Shown: positions 1 through 6,484 of the stretch, piece by piece | Numbering within the stretch: the first letter of the stretch is position 1 | Layout of the letters: the number at the start of each line of letters is the position of its first letter | From: Pseudomonadota bacterium | Lineage (GTDB): Bacteria; Pseudomonadota; Alphaproteobacteria; Micropepsales; Micropepsaceae | Direction of reading: 5' to 3' | NCBI GenBank assembly: GCA_021817355.1 | Contig: JAKAVI010000283.1 | Coordinates: 1-10,817 of the forward strand | DNA: 10,817 bases | Program-made: the position numbers and the translations under genes | The notes under the pieces: model-generated | What the model was told of the DNA's origin: nothing | Databases searched by the model: none | Seen by the model: the letters and a program-made list of their open reading frames with translations, nothing else

Positions 1-3
1 TTC

Positions 4-525
4 CTATCTGGTCATGAGTTTAAATTGAATCATCAGATTGATGCCGCCACCGACGACAACATCGGCCGCCGAAAAGCGGTCGCCCAGAAAATAGGGCCGG
101 TCCTTCAGATGGCTGTTGAGAACCTCTTCCACCTCCTCGGGCGGGGCCCAGCCCATCATGCCATAGACATGATTGATGTTCAGCCGGCGGGCGATGAAGG
201 CCGGCTCCAGTACGCCCGAGCGATAGGCCAGCCACGAGACATAGTCGCCGCGCAACGGCGCGCCGACAGTGGGTGCAAGCCCGGCCTGGGGGAACTGATC
301 GGTCAGGTAAAGCGCGATGGCGCTGGTCTCGAACACGATCTGTCCATCATGCGCCAAGGCTGGGACCTTGCCATGGGGATGCGGATTTTGCGGATCGCGG
401 GCACCGCTGCCATCGGCCCGGCGAATATTCGTGACCGTGCGGGTCTTGTAGGGAACATGCAACTCTTCCAGCAACCACACGATGATGCTCGAGCGCGAAT
501 TCGGCAGATGGTAGAGCGTAATCAT
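4..525 (-). CDS. Glutathione S-transferase family protein, short C-terminus
   Basis: The protein has 173 residues when started at the ATG at 525, where MITLYHLPNSRSS gives the usual GST beginning; an in-frame upstream start at 573 would add 16 unlikely residues. A purine-rich stretch (AGAAAGAAAAG) precedes the ATG. The N-terminal thioredoxin-like domain (about residues 1-80) shows NSRSS near the glutathione site, the GKVPAL loop with its cis-proline, and ETSAIALYL, the glutathione-binding strand-helix. The helical C-terminal domain follows and includes FLGDRFSAADVVVGG, the usual GDxFSxAD motif. The frame ends in LMTR and TAG only about 12 residues later, whereas GSTs commonly run 200 residues or more, so the last helix appears to be missing. 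The family conjugates or otherwise uses glutathione in the cytosol; the substrate cannot be told. It lies 78 bp after the ribbon-helix-helix gene and may be the last gene of that transcript. Confidence 0.85.
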   Translation of the reverse strand: MITLYHLPNSRSSIIVWLLEELHVPYKTRTVTNIRRADGSGARDPQNPHPHGKVPALAHDGQIVFETSAIALYLTDQFPQAGLAPTVGAPLRGDYVSWLAYRSGVLEPAFIARRLNINHVYGMMGWAPPEEVEEVLNSHLKDRPYFLGDRFSAADVVVGGGINLMIQFKLMTR

Positions 526-550
526 GGCTTTTCTTTCTCTAGAGTGCGCG

Positions 551-571
551 GCGCAAGCCCGGTCCTTGCGC
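551..571 (-). other. Inverted repeat between RHH gene and GST gene
   Basis: GCGCAAG and CTTGCGC form a perfect 7-bp stem around a 7-base loop, in the 78-bp gap between the ribbon-helix-helix gene and the GST gene. No T-run follows on the minus strand, so it is not a standard intrinsic terminator. It could be a processing or attenuation hairpin, or chance in GC-rich DNA. Confidence 0.3.
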
Positions 572-603
572 ACGGTGAGAAGAACCCGACGCGCAAGGCA
601 AGC

Positions 604-816
604 CTAAGGGCGGCGCTGGGCGGCGGCAAGCGCAGTAAGGCGCAGGACGCTGGCAAGCGGATTGGTGCCGCGGGCAGCATCGATGTGACTGACATAGAGG
701 GCAAGACTTTGGCCAGCCCGGGCCGCCTCGGCCTCCAGCACCCGCCAGAATTCCGGTTCGAGCGCCACCGAAGTGCGGTGGCCCAGAAGCGTGAAGGAGC
801 GTTTCTTGAGGCTCAC
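604..816 (-). CDS. Small ribbon-helix-helix domain protein (RHH_4-like)
   Basis: This 70-residue protein starts at GTG. The core, KKRSFTLLGHRTSVALEPEFWRVLEAEAARAGQSLALYVSHID, matches the pattern of the alphaproteobacterial ribbon-helix-helix family: a basic N-terminus, a short strand (TSVALE) followed by two helices, and the EPEFW and RAGQSL signatures. Members are often misnamed arylsulfate sulfotransferase in databases. Such folds usually bind DNA as dimers through the beta strand, so a small regulator is the natural inference, but no target is visible. Its GTG overlaps the TGA stop of the SAM-dependent gene upstream (GTGA), which implies translational coupling. No clear ribosome binding site of its own is needed in that arrangement. 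Confidence 0.8.
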   Translation of the reverse strand: MSLKKRSFTLLGHRTSVALEPEFWRVLEAEAARAGQSLALYVSHIDAARGTNPLASVLRLTALAAAQRRP

Positions 817-1544
817 GGTGCGCGGTCCAGAAGGGGACGGAAGGTGAGGGCCTTGAGGTCGGCGGCAAGGCTGCGGGCCCGGCGCTGCGGCGGCATCAGC
901 AGGCGCGGGCGGCGCAGCGCGCCAACATGGCCCGCAACCAAAATGGCGTTGCGATTGGTAAATCCTGGCCGGTCGAGCAGGCGTACATGACGAAACAGGA
1001 TTTTCAGCTTCGCGCCGATGTCATGGGGCCAGGGATCCTCGTCGTCGGCGACGATCAGATTGAGCAGGACAAGGCCGCGCGGGCGCAGTCGTGCCTTCAC
1101 GCTGGCAAAGAAGTCCGGGCTGAGCAGATGGGCGGGGATCTGTTCACCCATATAGGCGTCAAGGACGATGGCGTCGAAACGCTGGCGCGTGCCGTTCAGA
1201 AACTCTGCACCATCGCCCGTGTGCTGTTCGATGGCCGCTGGCATGTGAAAATAATCCCGCGCGATCACGAACGCGGCCGGATCGATATCCACCGCCACAA
1301 GCGAGGCACCTTTTTGATACAGCATGTTCGCCAGGGTCCCACCGCCACAGCCGATGAGGGCAATGCGCTGGGCCCGGCTCTGGCGTATCAGCCCGTAAAG
1401 AGCATGAACATATTCGGCGAGGCTGACCCCGTTGCGATCTGCTTCGCTTTGATGTCCGCTGCCGCGCCAGTACGACACCGTTTGGGTGGCGTTGTTCTGC
1501 TCGATGACGGCTGCAAGGGAAGTGTACTGTGAGCCCGTACGCAC
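813..1544 (-). CDS. Spermidine-synthase-like SAM-dependent protein
   Basis: The 243-residue protein has the Rossmann fold of the spermidine synthase/methyltransferase superfamily. Motif I is ALIGCGGGTLANML (residues 62-75), the acidic end of strand 2 is VAVDID (about 83-88), HTGDGAEFL (108-116) is the aminopropyl-donor-site loop, and IVLDAYMGEQIP (126-137) follows strand 4. D129 fits the first Asp of the D-x-[ST]-D element of true spermidine synthases, but the second Asp is absent (M or G there). Classical aminopropyl transfer is therefore doubtful, and it resembles the broad group annotated as spermidine synthase-like or fused MFS/spermidine synthase. There are no membrane segments. It starts at GTG only 3 bp after the fumC stop and ends in a GTGA overlap with the ribbon-helix-helix gene, so it is surely cotranscribed with both. 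The substrate is unknown. Confidence 0.8.
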   Translation of the reverse strand: MRTGSQYTSLAAVIEQNNATQTVSYWRGSGHQSEADRNGVSLAEYVHALYGLIRQSRAQRIALIGCGGGTLANMLYQKGASLVAVDIDPAAFVIARDYFHMPAAIEQHTGDGAEFLNGTRQRFDAIVLDAYMGEQIPAHLLSPDFFASVKARLRPRGLVLLNLIVADDEDPWPHDIGAKLKILFRHVRLLDRPGFTNRNAILVAGHVGALRRPRLLMPPQRRARSLAADLKALTFRPLLDRAP

Positions 1545-1547
1545 GCG

Positions 1548-2939
1548 TTAACTAGGTCCGATCATATCTTCGGGGCGGACGATGGCATCAAATTCCTCGG
1601 CCGTCACATAACCGCCCTTGACGGCTTCCTGCTTTAAGGTGGTGCCGTTCTTGTGTGCGGTCTTGGCGATCTTGGCGGCGTTGTCATAGCCGATCTTCGG
1701 TGCGAGCGCGGTGACGAGCATGAGCGAGCGTTCCAGGCCCGCCTTGATGTTGTCCAGCCGGGGCACGATGCCGATGACGCAATGATCGGTGAAGCTTTCC
1801 GCGGCGTCTGACAGAAGACGCACGCTCTGCAGGAAATTATAGGCCATCACGGGATTAAAGACATTCAGTTCGAAATTCCCCTGGCTGTCGGCAAAGCTTA
1901 AGGCCGCATGATTGCCGAAGATCTGCACCGCGACCTGGGTCATGGCCTCGCACTGGGTCGGGTTGACCTTGCCGGGCATGATCGAGGAGCCGGGTTCGTT
2001 TTCCGGCAGCGACAGTTCGCCAAGGCCAGAGCGCGGGCCAGAGGCCAGAAAGCGGATATCCTGGGCGATCTTAAAGCAGGAGGCAGCAACGGTGTTGATG
2101 GCGCCATGGGCAAAGACCATGGCGTCATGCGCGGCCAGCGCCTCGAATTTGTTGGGCGCGGTGACGAAGCCAAGCCCGGTGATATGGGCGATGCGCGCGG
2201 CGACCTTTTCGGCAAAGCCGATCGGGGCATTGAGGCCGGTGCCGACGGCGGTGCCGCCCTGGGCCAGTTCCATCAGTCTGGGCAGGCTCAGTTCAATACG
2301 CTCGATGCCATTTGCAATCTGCTGCGCATAGCCTGAGAACTCCTGACCCAGTGTCAGCGGGGTTGCATCCTGGGTGTGGGTGCGGCCGATCTTGATGATG
2401 CCGGAAAACGCTCTCGCCTTTTCTGCAAGTGCCCGCTGCAGCTTGCTGAGGGCCGGCAGCAAGCGGCGGTGGATTTCCTCGGCGCAGGCCACGTGCATTG
2501 CCGTCGGATAGGTGTCGTTGGACGACTGGCTCATATTGACGTGGTCATTGGGATGGACCGGCTTCTTGGAGCCCATCTCCCCGCCCAGCATCTGGATGGC
2601 GCGATTGGACACCACCTCATTGGCATTCATGTTGGACTGGGTGCCCGAACCGGTCTGCCACACCACCAGCGGGAAATGGTCGTCGAGCTTGCCGTCGATT
2701 ACTTCCTGGGCAGCCGCGACGATAGCCTGGCCGAGTTTGGGATCGAGGCGGCCGAGTTCCATATTGGTCTCTGCGGCAGCCCGCTTGACGATGCCAAGGG
2801 CCCGGATGATGGGCTGGGGCTGTTTTTCCCAGCCGATTTTGAAGTTGCCGAGGCTGCGCTGGGCCTGGGCACCCCAGTAGCGGTCGGCTGGGACTTCGAT
2901 GGGGCCGAAGGTATCGGTTTCGGTGCGGGTTTTGGTCAT
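1548..2939 (-). CDS. fumC: Fumarate hydratase, class II
   Basis: FumC interconverts fumarate and L-malate in the TCA cycle without an iron-sulfur cluster, as a cytosolic homotetramer. The 463-residue length is close to the 467 of the Escherichia coli enzyme and the numbering stays in register. [10 protein letters not shown] places the catalytic base region at H188, and the superfamily signature [15 protein letters not shown] (317-331) carries the active-site serine at S318. Other family marks are [14 protein letters not shown] (97-109) and [13 protein letters not shown] (137-149). The ATG has GAGG seven bases upstream. sspB ends 75 bp upstream without an evident terminator, so cotranscription with sspB is plausible. 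The enzyme appears complete and normal. Confidence 0.98.
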   Translation of the reverse strand: MTKTRTETDTFGPIEVPADRYWGAQAQRSLGNFKIGWEKQPQPIIRALGIVKRAAAETNMELGRLDPKLGQAIVAAAQEVIDGKLDDHFPLVVWQTGSGTQSNMNANEVVSNRAIQMLGGEMGSKKPVHPNDHVNMSQSSNDTYPTAMHVACAEEIHRRLLPALSKLQRALAEKARAFSGIIKIGRTHTQDATPLTLGQEFSGYAQQIANGIERIELSLPRLMELAQGGTAVGTGLNAPIGFAEKVAARIAHITGLGFVTAPNKFEALAAHDAMVFAHGAINTVAASCFKIAQDIRFLASGPRSGLGELSLPENEPGSSIMPGKVNPTQCEAMTQVAVQIFGNHAALSFADSQGNFELNVFNPVMAYNFLQSVRLLSDAAESFTDHCVIGIVPRLDNIKAGLERSLMLVTALAPKIGYDNAAKIAKTAHKNGTTLKQEAVKGGYVTAEEFDAIVRPEDMIGPS

Positions 2940-3014
2940 GGGCGGGCCTCACGGAATTTCGCTGGGCCGCTCTTTAATCCCTAAGCCTGCACGCGTCCAT
3001 GTATTGGGCGCTGG

Positions 3015-3512
3015 CTATTTCTTGCGGAAGGCGTCCAGGCTGACGACTTCACCAGGGGCAGCAGGTTTTTCGGCCGGCGTCTCGGCCGGGGGTGTGCTTG
3101 GCGCCTGCAGGCTCGGGGGGGGCGCGGCTGCGGGCGTTGTCTGGGCTTCCTGTGCCTCAGCAACTTTGAACTGCAGTCCGAACTGGACCCCGGGATCAAC
3201 GAAAGCGGTCAGGGCAGCAAAGGGGATGACGAGCTCTGCCGGCAATTTGCGAAAGGTCAGCGTGACCTTGAAGTGATCCTCTTCAACCTTGAGATCCCAG
3301 AATTGATGTTGCAGGACGATGGTCATTTCATCCGGATATTGCTCGTGGAGAAATTGCGGAATGTCCACGCCGGGAAAATTGGTCTTGAAGGTCAGATAGA
3401 AATGATGGTTGCCCACCAGCGCCTGACGTTCGACGCGGCGCAGTGCATCGCGCACCACCCCGCGCAGGGCGCTGTCCATGAGAGCTTCGTAGCCGATAAA
3501 ATCCTTGCTCAT
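3015..3512 (-). CDS. sspB: SspB-family ClpXP adaptor (alphaproteobacterial type)
   Basis: SspB binds the SsrA tag left on stalled proteins by tmRNA and delivers them to the ClpXP protease in the cytosol. The 165-residue protein has the conserved folded part in about residues 1-120: NHHFYLTFKTNFPGVDIP, LHEQYPDEMTIVLQHQFWDL, and LTFRKLPAELVIPFAALTAFVDPGVQFGLQF, which together form the small beta-barrel of the family. A low-complexity Pro/Ala-rich linker follows (about 124-152). The tail GEVVSLDAFRKK is probably the short ClpX-binding element that SspB proteins carry on a flexible tether; that role is inferred by analogy. The ATG has AAAGG about seven bases upstream and a promoter close by. An ssrA gene is present about 1.7 kb away in the same window, which fits the role. 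Confidence 0.92.
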   Translation of the reverse strand: MSKDFIGYEALMDSALRGVVRDALRRVERQALVGNHHFYLTFKTNFPGVDIPQFLHEQYPDEMTIVLQHQFWDLKVEEDHFKVTLTFRKLPAELVIPFAALTAFVDPGVQFGLQFKVAEAQEAQTTPAAAPPPSLQAPSTPPAETPAEKPAAPGEVVSLDAFRKK

Positions 3513-3532
3513 TGCAAACCTTTATTGGGGCC

Positions 3533-3560
3533 ACAGTAGGCACCGCGCGAGCGCTGTCAA
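3533..3560 (-). promoter_or_regulatory. Sigma70-like promoter of sspB
   Basis: On the minus strand a perfect TTGACA (3560-3555) is followed after 16 bases by TACTGT (3538-3533), a partial -10 match. Transcription would begin near 3526, giving a leader of about 14 bases that contains the sspB ribosome binding site AAAGG. The -35 is strong and the -10 weak. It probably drives sspB and, by read-through, fumC and the genes after it. Confidence 0.55.
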
Positions 3561-3893
3561 TGTGCGGTGAGAACCCGCGCTTGCCCGCCATGGCGCGCCA
3601 TGGCGCGTCTGGCTGGACCTGCCGCAACGCGGGCGGACGTTCCGGCGAGGAGGGTATGGTGTGCAAAAAGGGCCAGCGCTCCTGGGCCCACGTGTTTTGC
3701 GACCGCGCACGGGCGCAGCCCTGTGGAACCGGCGCCGTGGCGGTGCCTTGCGGCCTGCCCAATTTCCCTGCCCTGGGCGCAATAGGGCCGGAAAACGCGG
3801 CGCTCTGCCCCGCAATCTGCGTTGGCGCTGCGCCGGGGATCTTAGTTTGTCGCGAATTGCATTTGCTGCTCACGACCGTCGTATGAACATGAT
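3561..3893. other. 333-base intergenic region without a supportable gene
   Basis: The stretch lies between the divergent sspB promoter and the MFS gene. Several frames are open across it on both strands, but none gives a protein with recognisable features, and the longest run into sspB on the other strand. Long chance ORFs are expected at this GC content. I see no tRNA and no clear intrinsic terminator. It holds a 20-bp palindrome, several short GC-rich inverted repeats, and near its right end a possible weak promoter: TTGCAT (3857-3862), a 19-base spacer and TATGAA (3882-3887). An uncharacterised small RNA is possible but unsupported. Confidence 0.5.
3586..3605. repeat. 20-bp perfect palindrome
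   Basis: CGCCATGGCGCGCCATGGCG equals its own reverse complement. It can also be read as two tandem copies of CCATGGCGCG. It sits between the sspB promoter and the MFS gene, about 26 bp upstream of the sspB -35 box and about 290 bp before the MFS start. It could be an operator for a dimeric regulator or a cruciform-prone site; there is no partner to name. Confidence 0.6.
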
Positions 3894-5210
3894 ATGCACC
3901 TGCCGTCCGCCATGAACCCGCACGAGCCCGTCTCCACTCCCAGCCCCGAGCCCGCCCCCCGCATGGACGAGCAGTCCTCTGCCTTGGCGCTCCTGCGCGT
4001 GTTTCGTCACCGCAACTACCGGCTGTTTTTTTCCGGTCAGCTGGTCTCGCTGATGGGAACTTGGATCACGCAGGTGGCCCAGGGCTGGCTCGTCTATGAT
4101 CTTACCCATTCGCCGCTGCTCCTCGGCGTCACCAGTTTTGCCGGTCAGATTCCTGTTTTCTTCATCACCTCTTTTGGCGGGATGGTGGCAGACCGGGTCG
4201 ACCGCCGCCGCACGCTCATGATCACCCAGTCGCTCGCCATGCTGCAGGCTGCGACACTGGCCGCGCTCACGCTGAGCGGGCTCATCCAGGTGTGGGAGGT
4301 GGTGGCGCTCGCCCTCTTTAAGGGGGTTGTAAATGCCTTCGACGTGCCCACCCGTCAGGCCTTTACGGTGGACATGGTCGGGCGCGAAGACCTGCGCAAT
4401 GCGATCTCGCTGAACTCCATCATGTTCAATCTTGCCCGCGTGATCGGCCCCAGCCTCGCGGGGGTCATCATTGCCATCTGGGGTACGGGCGTATGCTTTT
4501 CCATCGACGCCATCTCCTATGGTGCGGTGCTGATCGGCATTTTCCTCATGGTGGTGCCGCCACGGCCCAAGCGCGCGACCGGCAAGCCCTTTGCCGAACT
4601 GCGTGAAGGCTTCCACTATGCCTGGAATTCGCACACGATCCGCCTCACCCTGCTCCTGGTGTCGGTGCTGTCGGCATGCGGTGCCTCCTATGTCTCGCAA
4701 ATGCCGGCGGTGGCCCGTGAGGTGCTGCATCAGAATGCCGCCGGGCTGGGCGCGCTGATGGCCGCGATCGGGGTGGGGGCACTCTTTGGGGCCTATGGCC
4801 TTGCCCGCGTCCCCGACCGCCACCTGCTGCTGACACCGATCCTGTCGGCACTTTGCTTCGGCCTGTCGCTGATCGCGTTTTCACAATCCCATATCCTCTG
4901 GCTGTCGATGCTGCTCTTGATGCCGGCGGGCTGTAGCCTGGTGCTGCTGGGCGGAGCGGTTAACACCATCATCCAGACGGTGAGCCCTGATCACGTCCGC
5001 GGTCGTATCGTGGCTCTTTATACCATGTCGTTCATGGGGATGATGCCCTGGGGCTCGCTGGCGCTGGGCTGGCTTGCCGACGAGATCGGCGTTGGTGAGG
5101 CCATCAGCCTGGGCGGGATGCTCTGCGTTCTTGCCGCCATCATCGCCTATTTTCTTCGCGGCCCGCGCTACAGGCTGGGCCAGCCCACGCTTGAGCGCGA
5201 AATGACGTGA
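3894..5210 (+). CDS. MFS transporter, EntS / MFS_3-type exporter
   Basis: The 438-residue inner-membrane protein has about 12 hydrophobic segments. After a Pro-rich start, LRVFRHRNYRLFFSGQLVSLMGTWI (about 34-58) leads into TM1, a typical opening for the EntS-like MFS_3 group. The motif A loop GGMVADRVDRRR (95-106) lies between TM2 and TM3, FDVPTRQAFTVDMV follows TM4, and VSPDHVRGRIVALYTM (about 363-378) gives the second-half counterpart. This group exports siderophores, drugs or other small molecules by proton exchange; the substrate cannot be told. The start is uncertain: ATG codons at 3894, 3912 and 3963 all lack a good ribosome binding site. A possible -10 (TATGAA, 3882-3887) lies so close to 3894 that a leaderless message is conceivable. 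It converges on the tmRNA gene. Confidence 0.9.
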   Translation: MHLPSAMNPHEPVSTPSPEPAPRMDEQSSALALLRVFRHRNYRLFFSGQLVSLMGTWITQVAQGWLVYDLTHSPLLLGVTSFAGQIPVFFITSFGGMVADRVDRRRTLMITQSLAMLQAATLAALTLSGLIQVWEVVALALFKGVVNAFDVPTRQAFTVDMVGREDLRNAISLNSIMFNLARVIGPSLAGVIIAIWGTGVCFSIDAISYGAVLIGIFLMVVPPRPKRATGKPFAELREGFHYAWNSHTIRLTLLLVSVLSACGASYVSQMPAVAREVLHQNAAGLGALMAAIGVGALFGAYGLARVPDRHLLLTPILSALCFGLSLIAFSQSHILWLSMLLLMPAGCSLVLLGGAVNTIIQTVSPDHVRGRIVALYTMSFMGMMPWGSLALGWLADEIGVGEAISLGGMLCVLAAIIAYFLRGPRYRLGQPTLEREMT

Positions 5211-5266
5211 GGGGGGAAAGTGGGGAGCTTCTGTTGCCCGGTGCTCCCCGAACCGCGCTTACCTAA

Positions 5267-5299
5267 TTAGGCAGCGAGGGCCATTGCATTGTCGTTGGC
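5267..5299 (-). other. tmRNA tag reading frame, ANDNAMALAA
   Basis: From the resume codon GCC at 5299 the frame reads A-N-D-N-A-M-A-L-A-A and then TAA. With the alanine carried by the tmRNA itself, the tag added to proteins would be AANDNAMALAA, 11 residues. The AAND start and the hydrophobic LAA end match the parts of SsrA tags that SspB and ClpX recognise in studied bacteria. It is not an independently translated gene. Confidence 0.9.
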
Positions 5300-5384
5300 A
5301 CCTGTACGATCAGCCCGATAACGGCGGATACCATACCGGACGAAAGGTCAGCCTTTACACGTCTGTCGATCCTGTTTCGCCCCC

Positions 5385-5428
5385 ACAGATGCCCACCTCA
5401 GACGTCAAGCCCGAGCCCGATGGGCATA
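5385..5428 (-). other. Excised spacer of the tmRNA precursor
   Basis: These 44 bases join the CCA end of the acceptor piece to the 5' G of the coding piece. ATGCCCA (5427-5421) and TGGGCAT (5395-5389) are perfectly complementary and would extend the acceptor stem into a hairpin in the precursor. In permuted tmRNAs this segment is removed to leave two RNAs. The exact cut sites are inferred from the mature ends. Confidence 0.75.
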
Positions 5429-5517
5429 TGGTGGAGGCGCCGGGTACCGCCCCCGGGTCCAGTCCGCTTATTGCGCAGCCGTTTATCGTCATAGTCAGGG
5501 CAAGCCCTGGCCTGACT

Positions 5518-5546
5518 AATATAGGCCCCAACGCACAAGACTTAAA
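5518..5546 (-). promoter_or_regulatory. Probable promoter of ssrA
   Basis: On the minus strand TTTAAG (5546-5541) is followed after 17 bases by TATATT (5523-5518), a five-of-six match to the -10 consensus. Transcription would start at the G pair near 5512-5511, exactly ahead of the first hairpin of the acceptor piece. The -35 is weak. Confidence 0.55.
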
Positions 5547-5689
5547 GGGTAGCGAATCGGGGCAGGGACAGCCCCCACGTCCGCTTGCTGCAAGCTTTTC
5601 TGTGATCAGTTGAACCTCGCGCCCTGGCCACTCGCCCCCGTCGCCTCAAGCTTGCTACAGTTCGCGGGCACTTAACGTTGCGATTCACG

Positions 5690-6484
5690 ATGCAGCAATA
5701 TCACGACCTGATGACACGCGTCCTCAACGAGGGGGTAGAAAAGCGCGACCGTACCGGCACTGGCACCCGCTCGATCTTCGGCCATCAGATGCGCTTTGAT
5801 CTGGCGGCAGGATTTCCGCTGGTCACCACCAAGAAGCTCTTCACCAAGGCGATTATCATCGAATTGCTGTGGTTTTTGCGTGGGGACACCAATATCGCCT
5901 ACCTGCACGAGCACAACGTCACGATCTGGGATGAATGGGCCGATGCCAAGGGCGAGCTGGGACCTGTCTATGGCCAGCAGTGGCGCTCCTGGCCGGATGG
6001 GGAAGGTGGGCACATCGATCAGATCGCTGATCTTGTTGCGGCGATCAAAACCAATCCTGATTCGCGCCGGCTGATCGTCACCGCCTGGAACCCGGCCGAC
6101 ATCCCGCGGATGGCGCTGCCACCCTGCCATTGCCTGTTCCAATTCTATGTTGCGCAGGGACGCCTCTCCTGTCAGCTCTATCAGCGCTCTGCCGACATAT
6201 TCCTGGGGGTCCCCTTCAATATCGCCTCTTACGCGCTTCTGACGCTGATGTTGGCGCAGGTGTGCGGCCTGAAGCCAGGCGAATTCATCCACAGTCTGGG
6301 TGACGCGCATCTTTACCTCAACCATCTGGAACAGGCCCGCGAGCAGCTTGGCCGCAGGCCCTTTCCTCTGCCCGTCATGCACATCAATCCCGCGGTCCTG
6401 GATCTGTTCGCCTTCCGTCTGGAGGACTTCGAGCTCCTGAACTATCGCGCCCATCCCCATATCAAGGCCGAGGTCGCAGTGTGA
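5690..6484 (+). CDS. thyA: Thymidylate synthase (ThyA)
   Basis: ThyA methylates dUMP to dTMP with methylene-tetrahydrofolate and leaves dihydrofolate. Started at the ATG at 5690 (MQQYHDLM) it has 264 residues, the Escherichia coli length, and its residues stay in register: R21 in RDRTGTGT, nucleophile C146 in [11 protein letters not shown]169 and N177 in [15 protein letters not shown]. It ends IKAEVAV. An in-frame TTG at 5678 would add four residues that the family lacks, so I reject it. No convincing ribosome binding site precedes the ATG. The stop overlaps the GTG of the acetyltransferase gene (GTGA), so the two are coupled. Expected to act as a cytosolic dimer. Confidence 0.98.
   Translation: MQQYHDLMTRVLNEGVEKRDRTGTGTRSIFGHQMRFDLAAGFPLVTTKKLFTKAIIIELLWFLRGDTNIAYLHEHNVTIWDEWADAKGELGPVYGQQWRSWPDGEGGHIDQIADLVAAIKTNPDSRRLIVTAWNPADIPRMALPPCHCLFQFYVAQGRLSCQLYQRSADIFLGVPFNIASYALLTLMLAQVCGLKPGEFIHSLGDAHLYLNHLEQAREQLGRRPFPLPVMHINPAVLDLFAFRLEDFELLNYRAHPHIKAEVAV

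Larger units (their letters stand above)
5222..5512 (-). ncRNA. ssrA: Transfer-messenger RNA, circularly permuted two-piece type
   Basis: tmRNA rescues stalled ribosomes and tags the unfinished protein. On the minus strand the acceptor piece (about 5512-5429) comes first. It opens with a CAGGG-CTTG-CCCTG hairpin (5509-5496), has a 5-bp T-arm (5456-5440) with a 7-base loop, and ends CGCCTCC-A-CCA at 5429 with an encoded CCA. A spacer (5428-5385) follows, then the coding piece starts at 5384 with GGGGGCGAAACAGGATCGAC. GGGGGCG pairs with CGCCTCC over seven bases, including G3-U70, the alanine identity pair. The pieces also pair through GCCGTTATCG (5325-5316) with CGATAAACGGC (5488-5478, one bulged base) and GTCCG (5341-5337) with CGGAC (5466-5462). 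The tag frame is at 5299-5267. A 7-bp GGGGAGC/GCTCCCC stem (5222-5249) closes the 3' side. Outer ends are estimates. This is the alphaproteobacterial permuted form. Confidence 0.93.

Noticed and set aside
25..990. Plus-strand 321-codon open frame
   Set aside because: It spans the antisense of three minus-strand genes with conserved motifs and shows no domain of its own.
3328..3873. Minus-strand 181-codon open frame in the sspB upstream region
   Set aside because: It overlaps half of sspB in another frame, is rich in Pro/Arg/Ala without any motif, and crosses the sspB promoter.
3512..3886. Plus-strand 124-codon open frame with several cysteines
   Set aside because: No ribosome binding site, no signal peptide and no motif; likely chance in GC-rich intergenic DNA.
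3870..4823. Minus-strand 317-codon open frame over the MFS gene
   Set aside because: Its His/Arg/Gly-rich composition is typical of an antisense shadow; the plus strand encodes a clear 12-segment transporter.
5284..5613. Plus-strand 109-codon open frame
   Set aside because: It lies antisense across the tmRNA gene, has no recognisable protein features, and its codons are explained by RNA structure on the other strand.
5678..5689. TTG start for thyA
   Set aside because: It would add four residues before the family's usual MxQY start, and there is no ribosome binding site for it.
5672..6460. Minus-strand 262-codon open frame
   Set aside because: It is antisense to thyA, which is full length with all catalytic residues.
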